This document shows, one piece after another, positions 27,897 through 36,393 of a stretch of 64,000 nt of DNA (position 1 is its first letter; each line of letters starts with the position of its first letter). Origin of the DNA: Dactylosporangium sp. AC04546 (GTDB taxonomy: Bacteria > Actinomycetota > Actinomycetes > Mycobacteriales > Micromonosporaceae). The notes under the pieces are model-generated. The model saw only the letters and a list, made by a program, of their open reading frames with translations, had not been told where the DNA came from and searched no databases. Where the stretch lies: assembly GCF_022095675.1 (NCBI RefSeq), contig NZ_JAHYSG010000018.1, positions 62,001 through 126,000 on the forward strand, read 5' to 3'. The translations under genes and the position numbers were made by a program.

Positions 27897-28077
27897 CCCG
27901 GTCACCGAGCGCGTCTACGAGGCCGCGAGCGGCCTTCGTGTGTTGCTCGAGGAGGCCGCCGCGGCACGGGCCGCCCGCGCAGAGGCGAGCGGAGAGGACG
28001 GCGCAAGCGCTGTCTGTGCCTGGAACCACTTCGAGAACATCCCGACGTTCTACAACTGGAACAACCGTCCCCGTTGA
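27880..28077 (+). CDS. amcA: Multiple cyclophane-containing RiPP precursor (AmcA-type)
   Basis: The 65-aa peptide starts at ATG 27880, inside the last 17 bases of the maturase gene, after GGAGGGAG. Residues 1-44 are a helical, Ala/Glu-rich leader (..RVYEAASGLRVLLEEA..). The tail holds W48-N-H, F51-E-N, F57-Y-N and W60-N-N, four aromatic-x-(Asn/His) triplets of the kind cyclised by triceptide maturases. It ends RPR. A Cys at 46 directly precedes the core. No protease, transporter or immunity gene is adjacent. The number of rings actually formed cannot be read from the sequence. Confidence 0.82.
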   Translation: MPEHADPVTERVYEAASGLRVLLEEAAAARAARAEASGEDGASAVCAWNHFENIPTFYNWNNRPR

Positions 28078-28096
28078 CGGCACCAGTTACGCCGAG

Positions 28097-28142
28097 ACAC
28101 CCGCACGTTGACCGTCGAGAGCACGGTGCAGCGTGCGGGTGT
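28097..28142. terminator. Hairpin downstream of the RiPP precursor
   Basis: An 11-bp stem (ACACCCGCACG with CGTGCGGGTGT) closes a 24-nt loop and is followed by TT. It lies 20 bases after the precursor stop. Confidence 0.6.
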
Positions 28143-28155
28143 TTGCACACGACTC

Positions 28156-28181
28156 GGGCACGTGGGGTTGTCCACGTGCCC
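28156..28181. terminator. Second, symmetrical hairpin between amcA and the DUF3073 gene
   Basis: A perfect 10-bp stem (GGGCACGTGG with CCACGTGCCC) encloses GGTTGT. A third small stem (GTTGACC/GGTCAAC, 28191-28208) overlaps the DUF3073 stop. Together they can end transcription from both sides. Confidence 0.6.
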
Positions 28182-28203
28182 GTCAGCCGGGTTGACCCAA
28201 TGG

Positions 28204-28437
28204 TCAACGACCCCGTGAGCGCCAATCGTCGTCACTGGAGGGGTCGGTGTAGTTGCCGTCGTCCTCGTCGTCAGCCTCTTCGTCGACTTGATCGCCATAC
28301 TCGGCGTAGTCGTCGCGTGACTTAGGGCTGCCCGCCGCGAGCTCGCGCTGCAACGCGTCGAGGTCGGTGTTTGGGGAGTGATACTTCAACTCCCTGGCCA
28401 CCCTAGTCTGCTTGGCCTTCGCACGGCCGCGCCCCAT
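28204..28437 (-). CDS. DUF3073 domain-containing protein
   Basis: The 77-aa protein starts at ATG 28437 after GAGGGGG; a frame start six codons upstream lacks conservation. It opens MGRGRAKAKQTKVAREL-like (here ..QTRVARELKYHSPNTD..), the DUF3073 hallmark, and ends in an acidic tail (..DEEADDEDDGNYTD..). The family is confined to actinobacteria and has no assigned function. It sits between purM and the valine dehydrogenase gene, its usual place in this lineage. Confidence 0.92.
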   Translation of the reverse strand: MGRGRAKAKQTRVARELKYHSPNTDLDALQRELAAGSPKSRDDYAEYGDQVDEEADDEDDGNYTDPSSDDDWRSRGR

Positions 28438-28644
28438 GGCTCGACCCCCTCGCACAGAATTACGGGGCAGCCATTACCGGCAGGCCCCGACAACGTCAGG
28501 CATCTCTCGTGGCTCTTACGGTACATGTCGCGGGCACCTTTCGGCATCTCGCCCCTACCGACCATTTCGGTGGCGTTGCTTACCCGACCGGTCTGGTTGG
28601 GTAAGCACCACCGTCCCGCCTTGGTCGTCACGGGCCCGCGACGG

Positions 28645-29703
28645 TCACACCAAGATGGTACGGAGCCGCCCGACCTCGGCCATCCGCCGTTCGGCGAGGC
28701 GATCGGCGGCGACCGCCGGAGGCACCCCCTCAGCGGCCGCGAGCTGCAGAATCTGCTTCGTGGTGTCGTAGATCCGCCCGGCCCGCTCCTTCGCCCGGGC
28801 GAAGTTGAAGCCCTCGATCTCGTCGGCGACCTGGATGACACCGCCGGAGTTCACCACGTAGTCGGGGGCGTAGAGCACGTCACGGTCGGCGAGCAACTTT
28901 TCCACCCCGGGGTGAGCCAGCTGGTTGTTGGCCGCACCCGCGACGATCTTGGCGGTCAGGAGCGGCACGGTCTCGTCGTCCAGCGCGCCGCCCAGCGCGC
29001 ACGGGGCGTATACGTCGAGCGGCTGGCGGATCAGCTCGTCGTTGCTGTCGACCAGGTCGACCTGCGGGTAGGTCGAGCCGGCCCAGTCGAGCGCGCGCAC
29101 GGACACGTCGGTGGCCACGACCGAGGCGCCGTCGTCGAGCAGGTGCTTGGTGAGGTGCTTGCCCACCTTGCCCAGGCCCGCGATACCGACCCGGCGGCCG
29201 GCCAGCGTCGGGCTGCCCCAGCGGTGCTCGGCGGCGGCCCGCATGCCCTGGAACACGCCAAAAGCGGTCAGCACCGACGAGTCGCCGGCGCCCCCGTGTG
29301 ACTCGGAGCGGCCGGTGACGAACCGGGTCTCCTTGGCCACGACGTCCATGTCCTGGACGTAGGTGCCGACGTCGCACGCCGTGTAGTAGCGCCCGCCGAG
29401 CGACTGCACGAACCGTCCGTAGGCCCGCAGCAGTGCCTCGCTCTTGTCCTTGTCCGGGTCGCCCCAGATGACGGCCTTGCCGCCGCCGAGGTCGAGCCCG
29501 GCGAGAGCGTTCTTGTAGGCCATGCCTCGCGACAGCTCGAGGACGTCGTGGAGCGCGTCCTCTTCCGAGGCGTAGGGGTAGAACCGGGTCCCGCCGAGCG
29601 CCGGACCGAGGGCGGTCGAGTACACGGCGATGATGGCGCGCAGGCCGGACTGCCGATCGTGACAGAACACGACCTGCTCGTGGCTGGTGGTGAAGACACC
29701 CAT
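28645..29703 (-). CDS. vdh: Valine/leucine (branched-chain amino acid) dehydrogenase
   Basis: The 352-aa protein starts at ATG 29703 after AGGAGC. It belongs to the Glu/Leu/Phe/Val dehydrogenase family: ..[19 protein letters not shown].., the catalytic Lys segment ..[19 protein letters not shown].. and the NAD-binding ..[19 protein letters not shown]... It oxidatively deaminates valine and other branched-chain amino acids to 2-oxo acids, feeding branched fatty acid and polyketide precursors in actinomycetes. Its place next to bldC and a DUF3073 gene is the conserved arrangement. Leucine or phenylalanine preference cannot be excluded. Confidence 0.9.
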   Translation of the reverse strand: MGVFTTSHEQVVFCHDRQSGLRAIIAVYSTALGPALGGTRFYPYASEEDALHDVLELSRGMAYKNALAGLDLGGGKAVIWGDPDKDKSEALLRAYGRFVQSLGGRYYTACDVGTYVQDMDVVAKETRFVTGRSESHGGAGDSSVLTAFGVFQGMRAAAEHRWGSPTLAGRRVGIAGLGKVGKHLTKHLLDDGASVVATDVSVRALDWAGSTYPQVDLVDSNDELIRQPLDVYAPCALGGALDDETVPLLTAKIVAGAANNQLAHPGVEKLLADRDVLYAPDYVVNSGGVIQVADEIEGFNFARAKERAGRIYDTTKQILQLAAAEGVPPAVAADRLAERRMAEVGRLRTILV

Positions 29704-29876
29704 GGATGCTCCTGAGGTGTTCCCGGGCCGTCCTCGTGAGACGGCGCCTGGATGAGGTGCGGTGATCCGACCCTAATACCGCTAACTGATTTTGGTCGGG
29801 ACCGATCGGCTCAGGATCTGGACTTACCCTGCGGGCGGCTTCGCGCCGTTCGGTCGTTTCGTGCGACGATCGGCGC

Positions 29877-30716
29877 GTGCCGTCGCTCTTCGCGTCATAC
29901 CTGCGGGTGTACGAGCCGCTGGCCGCCTTCGACCGCGACCACCAGTTGTACTGGCGTCGCTACGTGAAGGAGGGTCGTGCGGTCGCGCTCTCGGACGGCC
30001 CCGGCCGCCAGCGCACCGCGGTCCTGGAGGCCCTCGGTGCCGGCTGGACGCGCCTGCCCGACCTGCCGGACGAGGCCTACGTGCTGGAAGCGGACGACAC
30101 GCTTCTGGTCTGCCCGTGGAACCTGCGCATCCGGGTGGCCGAGGCGGCGCTCACCGCCCGCGACGGGGTTCCCAGCGTCATTGCCGACGCGTTTGTACCG
30201 CCGGTGCTGGCCGGCCTGGCGCAGACCGTCGTCGACGACTGGCGCAGCGGCGACCACGTCCTGGAGCGGGGCCTGCCCCGCGTGCACGAACAGGTCGCGA
30301 CGTGGGGCGTGCCGCTGCGCTGGTTCGTCTTCGTCGACCTGGAGGAGCGTGAGTTGTCGCTGCGCCCCGGCCGGCGGGTGCTGCGCTACCGCACCGAGAT
30401 CTCGAAGGCCCGCCGTCGCGCCCACCGGGCCTACGCCGTGCTGCGCAGAGCCATAGGAGATGCGCCGATCACGGTGGCCGTGGAGGAGACGGCGCGGTGG
30501 CTGGAGGAGTTCCACTCCCGCTCGATCGTCGAACTGGACTACGGCGGCCTCGTGCACCTGATGTCCGACGACGCGCTGGCGATGGACGACTCGCCGGGGC
30601 TGGTCTCGGCGGGGCTGTCGAACGTGGCCCGTGGCGACGCCGACGCCGCCACCGAGGTCTACGAGAAGCTCGTCGAGCGCTGGCGGGCCGTCCAGCTCCT
30701 GGAGCGCTGCAACTAA
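29877..30716 (+). CDS. Conserved actinobacterial hypothetical protein between vdh and bldC
   Basis: The 279-aa protein starts at GTG 29877 (VPSLFASYLRVYEPLAAFD..). No known domain was recognised. It has a mixed composition without membrane segments or a signal peptide. The middle contains ..PLRWFVFVDLEERELSL.. followed by ..RYRTEISKARRRAHRAY.., and a C-terminal helical part ends ..VERWRAVQLLERCN. Position between vdh and bldC is, as I recall, conserved in Streptomyces. A 25-bp stretch upstream (29788-29812) resembles one before purM. Confidence 0.8.
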   Translation: MPSLFASYLRVYEPLAAFDRDHQLYWRRYVKEGRAVALSDGPGRQRTAVLEALGAGWTRLPDLPDEAYVLEADDTLLVCPWNLRIRVAEAALTARDGVPSVIADAFVPPVLAGLAQTVVDDWRSGDHVLERGLPRVHEQVATWGVPLRWFVFVDLEERELSLRPGRRVLRYRTEISKARRRAHRAYAVLRRAIGDAPITVAVEETARWLEEFHSRSIVELDYGGLVHLMSDDALAMDDSPGLVSAGLSNVARGDADAATEVYEKLVERWRAVQLLERCN

Positions 30717-31200
30717 AGCCCGCAATTCGGGCCATTCGGCGTGTTGATCGCACTGCGTAGCGAGGGAAATTCGCACGGCTCGCGGTGCATCTTCAACATG
30801 GGCGCGGAGCGGCCGAGCACTCGTGGCGACCGTGCCAACTGCGGGTTCCACGGACGTAAATGTCCGGTTTCCGGGACACCCGATCGAGTGTCACCCTCAG
30901 CAACCGAATCGCTCCCCGGCGACGTCCGTTATGACGCATTGGGTGGATTTTGTGAGCTACCCATCACCGAACGGGTGAGCTAAATTCGTATCGGATCACT
31001 CACCCAGCGTCGCAATCGGTCACCCTTTATCCCATTTCGTAGTAGCAAAACGGGAAAATTCACTTATTCATCATCCGTCCATACAGGGACCTTCAGCCGT
31101 TCGGCCCATGTCGGACATCGGGGACTAGCCGGACCATAGGAAACGCGTCGGCCGGCGGGACCCCGTCCGACGTTCCTGGGTACCTGTGGAGGAGTGACCG
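30717..31200. other. 484-bp non-coding region upstream of bldC
   Basis: No convincing gene is present. The segment 31010-31090 is clearly AT-richer than its surroundings (..ACGGGAAAATTCACTTATTCATCATCC..), and a GGAGGAG ribosome site ends the region 5 bases before bldC. A long regulated 5' region for bldC would fit, but no specific operator was recognised. Confidence 0.6.
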
Positions 31201-31410
31201 ATGCCATCTCGCACGCATGAGCCTGAGCCGTTGCTAACGCCGGCTGAGGTCGCGTCGATGTTCCGCGTCGACCCGAAGACCGTCACCCGTTGGGCGAAGG
31301 CGGGCAAGCTCAGCGCCATCCGGACGCTCGGTGGCCACCGGCGCTACCGCGAGTCCGAGGTGCGGGCCCTGCTGCAGGGCCAAATCCCTCAGCAACGCCA
31401 GGGCGACTGA
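31201..31410 (+). CDS. bldC: Developmental transcriptional regulator BldC
   Basis: The 69-aa protein is a single MerR-type winged HTH: ..LLTPAEVASMFRVDPKTVTRWAKAGKL.. and ..RTLGGHRRYRESEVRALL... This is the BldC sequence of actinomycetes almost throughout. BldC binds DNA by head-to-tail oligomerisation on direct repeats and delays sporulation while controlling secondary metabolism. The start is ATG 31201 after GGAGGAG. The long non-coding stretch upstream suggests complex control. Confidence 0.96.
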   Translation: MPSRTHEPEPLLTPAEVASMFRVDPKTVTRWAKAGKLSAIRTLGGHRRYRESEVRALLQGQIPQQRQGD

Positions 31411-31463
31411 AGCAAGACAGTACATCGCCCCGCTCCCTGGTGCCAAACGACACGCTTGTATCC

Positions 31464-31508
31464 GCAACGCGCCCGGATCGTCACCCCCCGGTGGTCCGGG
31501 CGCGTTGC
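31464..31508. terminator. Bidirectional hairpin between bldC and the PPOX gene
   Basis: A perfect 14-bp stem (GCAACGCGCCCGGA with TCCGGGCGCGTTGC) closes a 17-nt loop that itself contains CACC/GGTG. It lies between two convergent genes and can end both transcripts. Confidence 0.7.
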
Positions 31509-31517
31509 TGTGCACGG

Positions 31518-31895
31518 TCACACCAGCGTGATCCGGACCCCGACCGTCGCGTCCTCGCCGCGCCGGCGGATGCTCATCCAGACGAACACCCGGCCCCGCA
31601 GCCCGTACTTCTGCTTGATGAGCTGGCGCGCCCTGCGCCCGCCCTCCGGGCCGAGCACCGTCGCGTGTCCGTTGACGGCCGGCCCCTTGGGCACGCCGCG
31701 AACGTTGCACGGCGCCACGGTCACCGAACCGTCCCGGCGGATGCGCTTGACCTTTCCGGACGCGCCGACCGTCCAGATCAGCAATGCCTCGTCGTCGCGT
31801 ACGGCCCACACCGGCGTGGGCACGGGCGTACCGTCCCTGCGGAAAGTGGTCACCAGGATGTACTCTGCCTCGCCGAGTTCGTCCAGCACGCTCAT
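31518..31895 (-). CDS. PPOX class F420-dependent oxidoreductase (Rv2061-like)
   Basis: The 125-aa protein starts at ATG 31895 (MSVLDELGEAEYILVTTFRRDGT-type opening); ATG 31907 would add four residues. The split-barrel sequence ..TPVPTPVWAVRDDEALLIWT.. and ..KVKRIRRDGSVTVAPCNVRG.. matches the Rv2061 group of flavin/deazaflavin oxidoreductases. These bind F420 and reduce small substrates; the physiological substrate is unknown. The gene stands alone between a terminator hairpin and the divergent glycosyltransferase. Confidence 0.85.
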   Translation of the reverse strand: MSVLDELGEAEYILVTTFRRDGTPVPTPVWAVRDDEALLIWTVGASGKVKRIRRDGSVTVAPCNVRGVPKGPAVNGHATVLGPEGGRRARQLIKQKYGLRGRVFVWMSIRRRGEDATVGVRITLV

Positions 31896-31976
31896 ACGGC
31901 ACACCATCGGGCCATCACACGCAAGGGTGATGAAAGGCTAGTCTGATGGTCCAGCCCGAATCCTTCGGAGATCGTA

Positions 31977-32684
31977 ATGAAGCTGTCGATCCTGATGCCG
32001 GTCTACAACGAGGAAGAACGCGTCGCTGACGCCGTCAAACAGGCGCTCGACGTCAACTACCCGACCGAGATCGAGCTCGTGATCGTCGACGACGGCAGCC
32101 GTGACCGCACGGCCGAGATCCTCGGCAGCCTGCACGACGATCGCGTCCGCGTCTTCATCCACCCGAGGAACAAGGGCAAAGGCGCCGCGATTCGTACCGC
32201 GGTGGAGAGCGCCACGGGCGACTACATGGTCATCCTCGACGCCGATCTCGAGTACGACCCGCAGGACATCCCGAAGCTGCTGGAGCCGGTGCTCGACGGC
32301 CGCGCGACCGTGGTCTACGGCAACCGCACATTCGGCAGCCACAGCTCCTTCTCGTTCTGGTACGTCATGGGCAACAAGGCCGTCACCACCGCCGCGAACA
32401 TGCTGTTCAACTGCTACCTCGGCGACCTGGAGACGTGCTTCAAGCTGATGCCCATCGAGCTGTACCGCTCGCTGCACGTCAAGTCGGCCGGCTTCGGCAT
32501 GGAGGCCGAGGTGACCGGCAAGCTGCTGCGCAACCGGCACCGTCCCTACGAGGTGCCGATCAGCTACCGGGCGCGCACCCGCGAGGAGGGCAAGAAGATC
32601 ACGTGGAAGGACGGCGTCGAGGCGCTGTGGATCCTCTCCCGTGAGCGCGTCCGCAAGCCGAACCAGTCTTCTCGTGCCCGCTGA
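31977..32684 (+). CDS. Glycosyltransferase family 2 (dolichol/polyprenol-phosphate mannosyltransferase-like)
   Basis: The 235-aa protein is a soluble GT-A enzyme: ..ILMPVYNEEERVADAVKQAL.., ..LVIVDDGSRDRTAEIL.., ..NKGKGAAIRTAV.. and the DxD region VILDADLEYDPQD. The lack of C-terminal membrane helices resembles Dpm1-type polyprenyl-phosphate mannose synthases. It would make a lipid-linked sugar donor for membrane GT-C enzymes such as the one at 44483 (inference). ATG 31977 follows CGGAG. Its last codons (SSRAR-stop) lie in the first copy of a 34-bp tandem duplication; the second copy encodes the start of soxR. Confidence 0.88.
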   Translation: MKLSILMPVYNEEERVADAVKQALDVNYPTEIELVIVDDGSRDRTAEILGSLHDDRVRVFIHPRNKGKGAAIRTAVESATGDYMVILDADLEYDPQDIPKLLEPVLDGRATVVYGNRTFGSHSSFSFWYVMGNKAVTTAANMLFNCYLGDLETCFKLMPIELYRSLHVKSAGFGMEAEVTGKLLRNRHRPYEVPISYRARTREEGKKITWKDGVEALWILSRERVRKPNQSSRAR

Positions 32685-32734
32685 GCTGCTCACCATCGGT
32701 TCCTCTCGTGCCCGCTGAGCTGCTCACCATCGGT
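32670..32734. repeat. 34-bp tandem duplication spanning the glycosyltransferase/soxR junction
   Basis: The 31-bp run TCTCGTGCCCGCTGAGCTGC..CGGT occurs at 32670-32700 and again at 32704-32734, a period of 34 bp. Each copy contains both the glycosyltransferase stop (CGC TGA) and the soxR GTG. Confidence 0.9.
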
Positions 32735-33166
32735 GAACTCTCGGCTCGCAGTGGTGTCGCCCCCTCCGCGCTGCGCTTCTACGAGAAGCTCGGCCTGATC
32801 CACGCCACCCGCACGTCCGGCAACCAGCGCCGCTACGAGCGCACCGAGTTGCGCCGCGTCGCCTTTATCCGGATCTCGGCGCAGGTCGGCATCCCGCTGG
32901 AGACGATCAAGGACGCGCTGGCCTCCCTACCGGCCAACCGCACGCCCACCAAGGCCGACTGGGCCCGGCTGTCGAGCAGCTGGCGCAGCCACCTCGACGA
33001 GCAGATCGCACTGCTGGGCCGCCTCCGCAACACGCTCACGGACTGCATCGGCTGCGGCTGCCTCTCGCTGAAGAGCTGCAGCCTCGCCAACCACGCCGAC
33101 CGCCTGGCGACCAAGGGCACGGGCCCGGTGATCCTGACTACGCCGCCTGTCTCGCCTGAAGGATGA
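32708..33166 (+). CDS. soxR: Redox-sensitive MerR-family regulator SoxR
   Basis: The 152-aa protein has an N-terminal MerR HTH (..LLTIGELSARSGVAPSALRFYEKLGLI..), a dimerisation helix, and the [2Fe-2S] ligands Cys113, Cys116, Cys118 and Cys124 (CIGCGCLSLKSC). Oxidation of the cluster by redox-cycling compounds activates it. In actinomycetes its targets are typically quinone reductases, oxygenases and exporters; a quinone oxidoreductase lies convergently just downstream. GTG 32708 has no ribosome site of its own. Before the tandem duplication it would have overlapped the glycosyltransferase end. Confidence 0.95.
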   Translation: MPAELLTIGELSARSGVAPSALRFYEKLGLIHATRTSGNQRRYERTELRRVAFIRISAQVGIPLETIKDALASLPANRTPTKADWARLSSSWRSHLDEQIALLGRLRNTLTDCIGCGCLSLKSCSLANHADRLATKGTGPVILTTPPVSPEG

Positions 33167-34103
33167 TCTTTCCGAAGTGCTCGTTGGACTCGAGCACCCG
33201 GTGCGCCTCGGCGGCGTTCTCGATCGGCACGGTCCGGTCGATGACGGGCCGGATCAGCCCCTCCTCGATGAGCGGCCACACCTCTTCCCGCACGCCCCGG
33301 ATGATCGCGGCCTTCTGCGCCGCCGTGCGGGACCGGAGCGCGGTGGCGGCGACGGTACCGCGCTTGGCCAGCAGGGCACCGAGGTCCAGCTCGCCCTTCC
33401 GCCCGCCCTGCAGCCCGATCACGACGAGCCGGCCGCCGTCGTTGAGCGCTTTGACGTTCTGCTTGAGGTAGGCCGCCCCCATGATGTCGAGAATGACGTC
33501 CGCCTTGACCGTCTCGGCGAAGTCCTCCGTCGTGTAGTCGATCACCCGGTCCGCGCCGAGCTGTTCGAGGCGCTCGTGCTTGCCTTTTCTCGCTGTCGCG
33601 ACGACGTGGGCCCCGAGCGCCTTGCCCAGCTGCACGGCGAACGTCCCGATGCCGCTCCCGCCGCCGTGGACGAGCAGCGTCTCCCCCGGCTTGAGCCGCG
33701 CCAGGTCGACGACGTTGGAGAAGACCGTGGCCGCCACTTCGGGCAGTCCCGCAGCGTCTGTGACGCTGACGCCCTTGGGCACCGGCAGCACCTGCGCGGC
33801 GGGCGCGGCGACCCGCTCCGCGTACCCGCCTCCACCGATGAGCGCGCAGACCTCCTGCCCGACCCGCCAGGTGTGCACCCCGTCGCCGACCTCGGCGATC
33901 CGCCCCGAGACCTCCATGCCCGGGTACGGCGGCGACCCCTGTGGCGGCGGATAGGCCCCCTGCCGCTGCAGCGCATCGGCCCGGTTCACCCCGGCCGCCA
34001 CGACGTCGATCAGCACCTCACCGGGGCCGGCCGCGGGCTCGGCAACCTCGGTCCACCGCAACACCTCAGGCCCACCGGGCTCCGCAATCGTGATCGCATG
34101 CAC
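33138..34103 (-). CDS. NAD(P)H:quinone oxidoreductase (zinc-independent MDR)
   Basis: The 321-aa protein starts at GTG 34103 (VHAITIAEPGGPEVLRW..). It has the medium-chain reductase fold with ..GVNRADALQRQGAYPPP.., ..YPGMEVSGRI.. and the Rossmann motif ..LLVHGGGSGIGTFAVQLGKAL... The zinc-ligand cysteines of alcohol dehydrogenases are missing, as in quinone oxidoreductases. It would reduce quinones or other electrophiles. The 3' ends of this gene and soxR overlap by 29 bp. A functional link with SoxR is plausible, but no SoxR box was identified upstream. Confidence 0.92.
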   Translation of the reverse strand: MHAITIAEPGGPEVLRWTEVAEPAAGPGEVLIDVVAAGVNRADALQRQGAYPPPQGSPPYPGMEVSGRIAEVGDGVHTWRVGQEVCALIGGGGYAERVAAPAAQVLPVPKGVSVTDAAGLPEVAATVFSNVVDLARLKPGETLLVHGGGSGIGTFAVQLGKALGAHVVATARKGKHERLEQLGADRVIDYTTEDFAETVKADVILDIMGAAYLKQNVKALNDGGRLVVIGLQGGRKGELDLGALLAKRGTVAATALRSRTAAQKAAIIRGVREEVWPLIEEGLIRPVIDRTVPIENAAEAHRVLESNEHFGKIILQARQAA

Positions 34104-34174
34104 GGCTTCATTCTGCCGCCGGCGGCCACCGGTGCCACCAGTGGCGGTGGAACCCTCGCCACGGATCCCTTCGC

Positions 34175-34588
34175 TCACCCTGGTCGTCCTGGTCCTGGCT
34201 TTGCCCTTGGTCCTGGCTGGGTGTCCTCGACAGGCGCGGCCGTCTCGACCGCCGGCGGCGTTCGCGTGGCGGACTCGGTGGGTGGCTTCGGGCGCGCTCT
34301 CGCCTTGCGGGGCGCTTTGGTGGCGCTTCCCACTTCGAGTATCGGCTGGGGAGCGGCGGGCACCGCACCGAAGTTGATCGGCGCGGGGCTGCGCAACTCG
34401 GGCACGGCCACGGGAAGCGCGACGCCGTCGTCCCCGCTGACCGTGGGCGGATCGTGGGAGACAAGGTTCCCGAGGGCGAGCGCCCCGACACCTCCGGCCA
34501 CGAGCAGCCCAGCCACGGGCACCCACTCCACCCGCCGCCGATGCCGAGTAACGCGGGGAGCCCGAGGATCGTTGAAGAGAAGTCGCAT
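34175..34588 (-). CDS. Hypothetical single-pass membrane protein with Pro-rich tail
   Basis: The 137-aa protein starts at ATG 34588 (MRLLFNDPRAPRVTRHRRRV..), where the upstream TACAGA hexamer 7 bases away suggests a leaderless start. One transmembrane helix spans about residues 22-42. The outer part is Pro/Ala/Arg-rich and low in complexity, ending PGPRAKPGPGRPG. No family was recognised. It lies between the quinone reductase and the tRNA gene. Confidence 0.6.
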   Translation of the reverse strand: MRLLFNDPRAPRVTRHRRRVEWVPVAGLLVAGGVGALALGNLVSHDPPTVSGDDGVALPVAVPELRSPAPINFGAVPAAPQPILEVGSATKAPRKARARPKPPTESATRTPPAVETAAPVEDTQPGPRAKPGPGRPG

Positions 34589-34761
34589 AGGCCAGTCTGT
34601 ACACTGTTGGGCGGATTTTTCGGACATTCCCGGCTAGATCTACTGGATCCCACCCGCACGTGTTCCCTGGATCGGCCTGCTGCGACCACCGGCACGACGG
34701 ACCCCACCCGGGTGATCGAACGCCGGTGGCGGGAGTCTGGCAAACTGAGCAACGCTCGTCG

Positions 34762-34849
34762 GGAGGGCTCGCCTAGTGGCCGATGGCGCCGGTCTTGAAA
34801 ACCGGTGAGGCGTTCCGCGTCTCCGTGGGTTCGAATCCCACGCCCTCCG
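34762..34849 (+). tRNA. tRNA-Ser (anticodon UGA)
   Basis: The 88-nt gene folds as a class II tRNA. Acceptor arms are GGAGGGC and GCCCTCC, followed by a discriminator G. The anticodon arm is CCGGT-CTTGAAA-ACCGG with anticodon TGA. The variable arm is long, and the T-arm is GTGGG-TTCGAAT-CCCAC. The genomic sequence does not encode CCA. The 3' half is duplicated exactly at 39218-39278, marking it as an integration site. Confidence 0.95.
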
Positions 34850-34851
34850 CC
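34791..34851. repeat. Left attachment site (61-bp direct repeat, in the tRNA-Ser gene)
   Basis: These 61 bases, from the anticodon stem to two bases past the tRNA end, recur without a mismatch at 39218-39278. The sequences diverge immediately on both sides. This is the pattern of site-specific integration into a tRNA 3' end. Confidence 0.92.
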
Positions 34852-34892
34852 GTTCTAGCTGGTCAGGGCCTGATTGCTATCGCAAGCGGTCC

Positions 34893-36393
34893 TTGTGTGA
34901 GATGCCGCCAGGGGTCGGCGTATCACGAAAATATCACTGGGCTGTTCTGGGTGCCCTCTTGAGCGCGGTCGCCAACACGTCGCCAGCAGCCTCCAACTCC
35001 GCGCTCTGGCTCACGGGCACCGACAGCACGGGTCGCTTGCTGACCTACCACTACCAGCGAGCGAACGTCGGATCGTTCGGCGAATGGGCGCGGCACTTCA
35101 TGATGCGTTCGGATGCCAAAGGCATGGAGGCCGGGTACGTCCCCGTCCTGAACGGCAAGATTGCGTACGACCCAGTCACCCGCGACCCGCTTCCAGGAGC
35201 CTCGTACAAGCCTGCCGTGTGGCACGGGTTCAACGTTGAAGCGAACGACCACGGTTCCATCCACGGTCACTGGGAACTGGAGGTTGCGGACGCAAACGGT
35301 CACCTTCAGGGACGCCTTGAGATCCCCTTCATCGATCAGTCGAAGCTGAGCAACGGACTCAACAACACCACCTTCGGGATCGCATACACGAACATTCGCA
35401 CCAACCTGGCCGACTTCAGCGTCAGGGCACAGAACATCACGAGCGGGGACTACGCCGGTCAGAACACCGCCCTGCGGGTCGGCGGGAACAACATGCCGGC
35501 GCATCGTCATCTTCGCGGACGGCAAGGTCGAGCTGGGGGACGGCACCACTCGCGACACCAACCTCTACAGGGCTTCGGCCAGTCGCTTGAAGACCGACAC
35601 CAACTTCCACGTCGGCGGGCAACTCAGTGTCGGTTCGGTTCCGAACGGGACTGACGCGGTGACTGTCGTACTCGCTTCGGATTCCAATAGGCTCAACCTG
35701 ACGAACACCACGGCGGGTGGCAACACCAGCTCACCCCTGATCCGCGGTGAGGTCGCGACGACTGCCAGCCTCATCCTGACGACGCGCGTTGCGGGGGACT
35801 CCGCCTACCGCTTCCTGCTTACCCCTGACGGCAAGATGCAGTGGGGCGACGGTTCGGCCGCCAAGGACACCGCGCTGTATCGATCCGCCGCCGGAACGCT
35901 GAAGACGGATACGAAGCTGTACGTCGGGACCACTCTGGGCGTCGGTGCGGTTCCGGACGCAACCAACAAGGTCTCCGTAGTCCAGGCCGCCGACGCGAAC
36001 ACCATCAACTCGGTGAACACCGTCGCAGGTGGCAACACGAACCAGCCGCACGTCTACCTGGAGAGCGCGACAGCCACGAGCGTCGGTCAGTCGTCGCGCG
36101 TCACCGGAGACACCTCCAGCAGGCTCGTCCAGCTCGTCAGCGGCGAACTGCAATGGGGACCTGGGAACGCAGCCCGCGACACGAAGCTCTATCGCAGTGC
36201 CCCGCAGACGACGACGCTGGAAGGCAGCCTGCGCGTCGCGGGCGATCTCAGGCACCTGGGATCCACGCTGGGCTTCTACAACGGGGCAGGGGTGGCCAAG
36301 GTGACCGGTTCCCGGGGCGGCAACGCGGCCTTGGCGTCGCTGCTGACCGCGCTGTCGACACTGGGCCTCCTCACCGACTCGACCACGGCGTGA
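34893..36393 (+). pseudogene. Actinophage-type minor tail protein, frameshifted and probably 5'-truncated
   Basis: Two overlapping frames encode one protein. The first (from 34893) carries ..LWLTGTDSTGRLLTYHYQRAN.. and reads to ..NTALRVGGNN.. near 35490. The continuation ..RIVIFADGKVELGDGTTRDT.. lies one base further on and runs to 36393. The second part has three repeats of the type WGDG..KDT.LYRSA..LKTDTKLYVG and ends VTGSRGGNAALASLLTALST, as in many actinophage tail or tail-fibre proteins. A single extra base near 35490-35505 explains the break. The reading begins only about 40 bp after the attachment site, so the N-terminus is probably lost. A sequencing error would be the alternative to true decay. 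Confidence 0.75.

Noticed and set aside
35480-35510. Programmed frameshift in the tail gene
   Set aside because: No slippery heptamer or downstream pseudoknot was seen, and two other genes in the element are also broken, so decay is the simpler reading.
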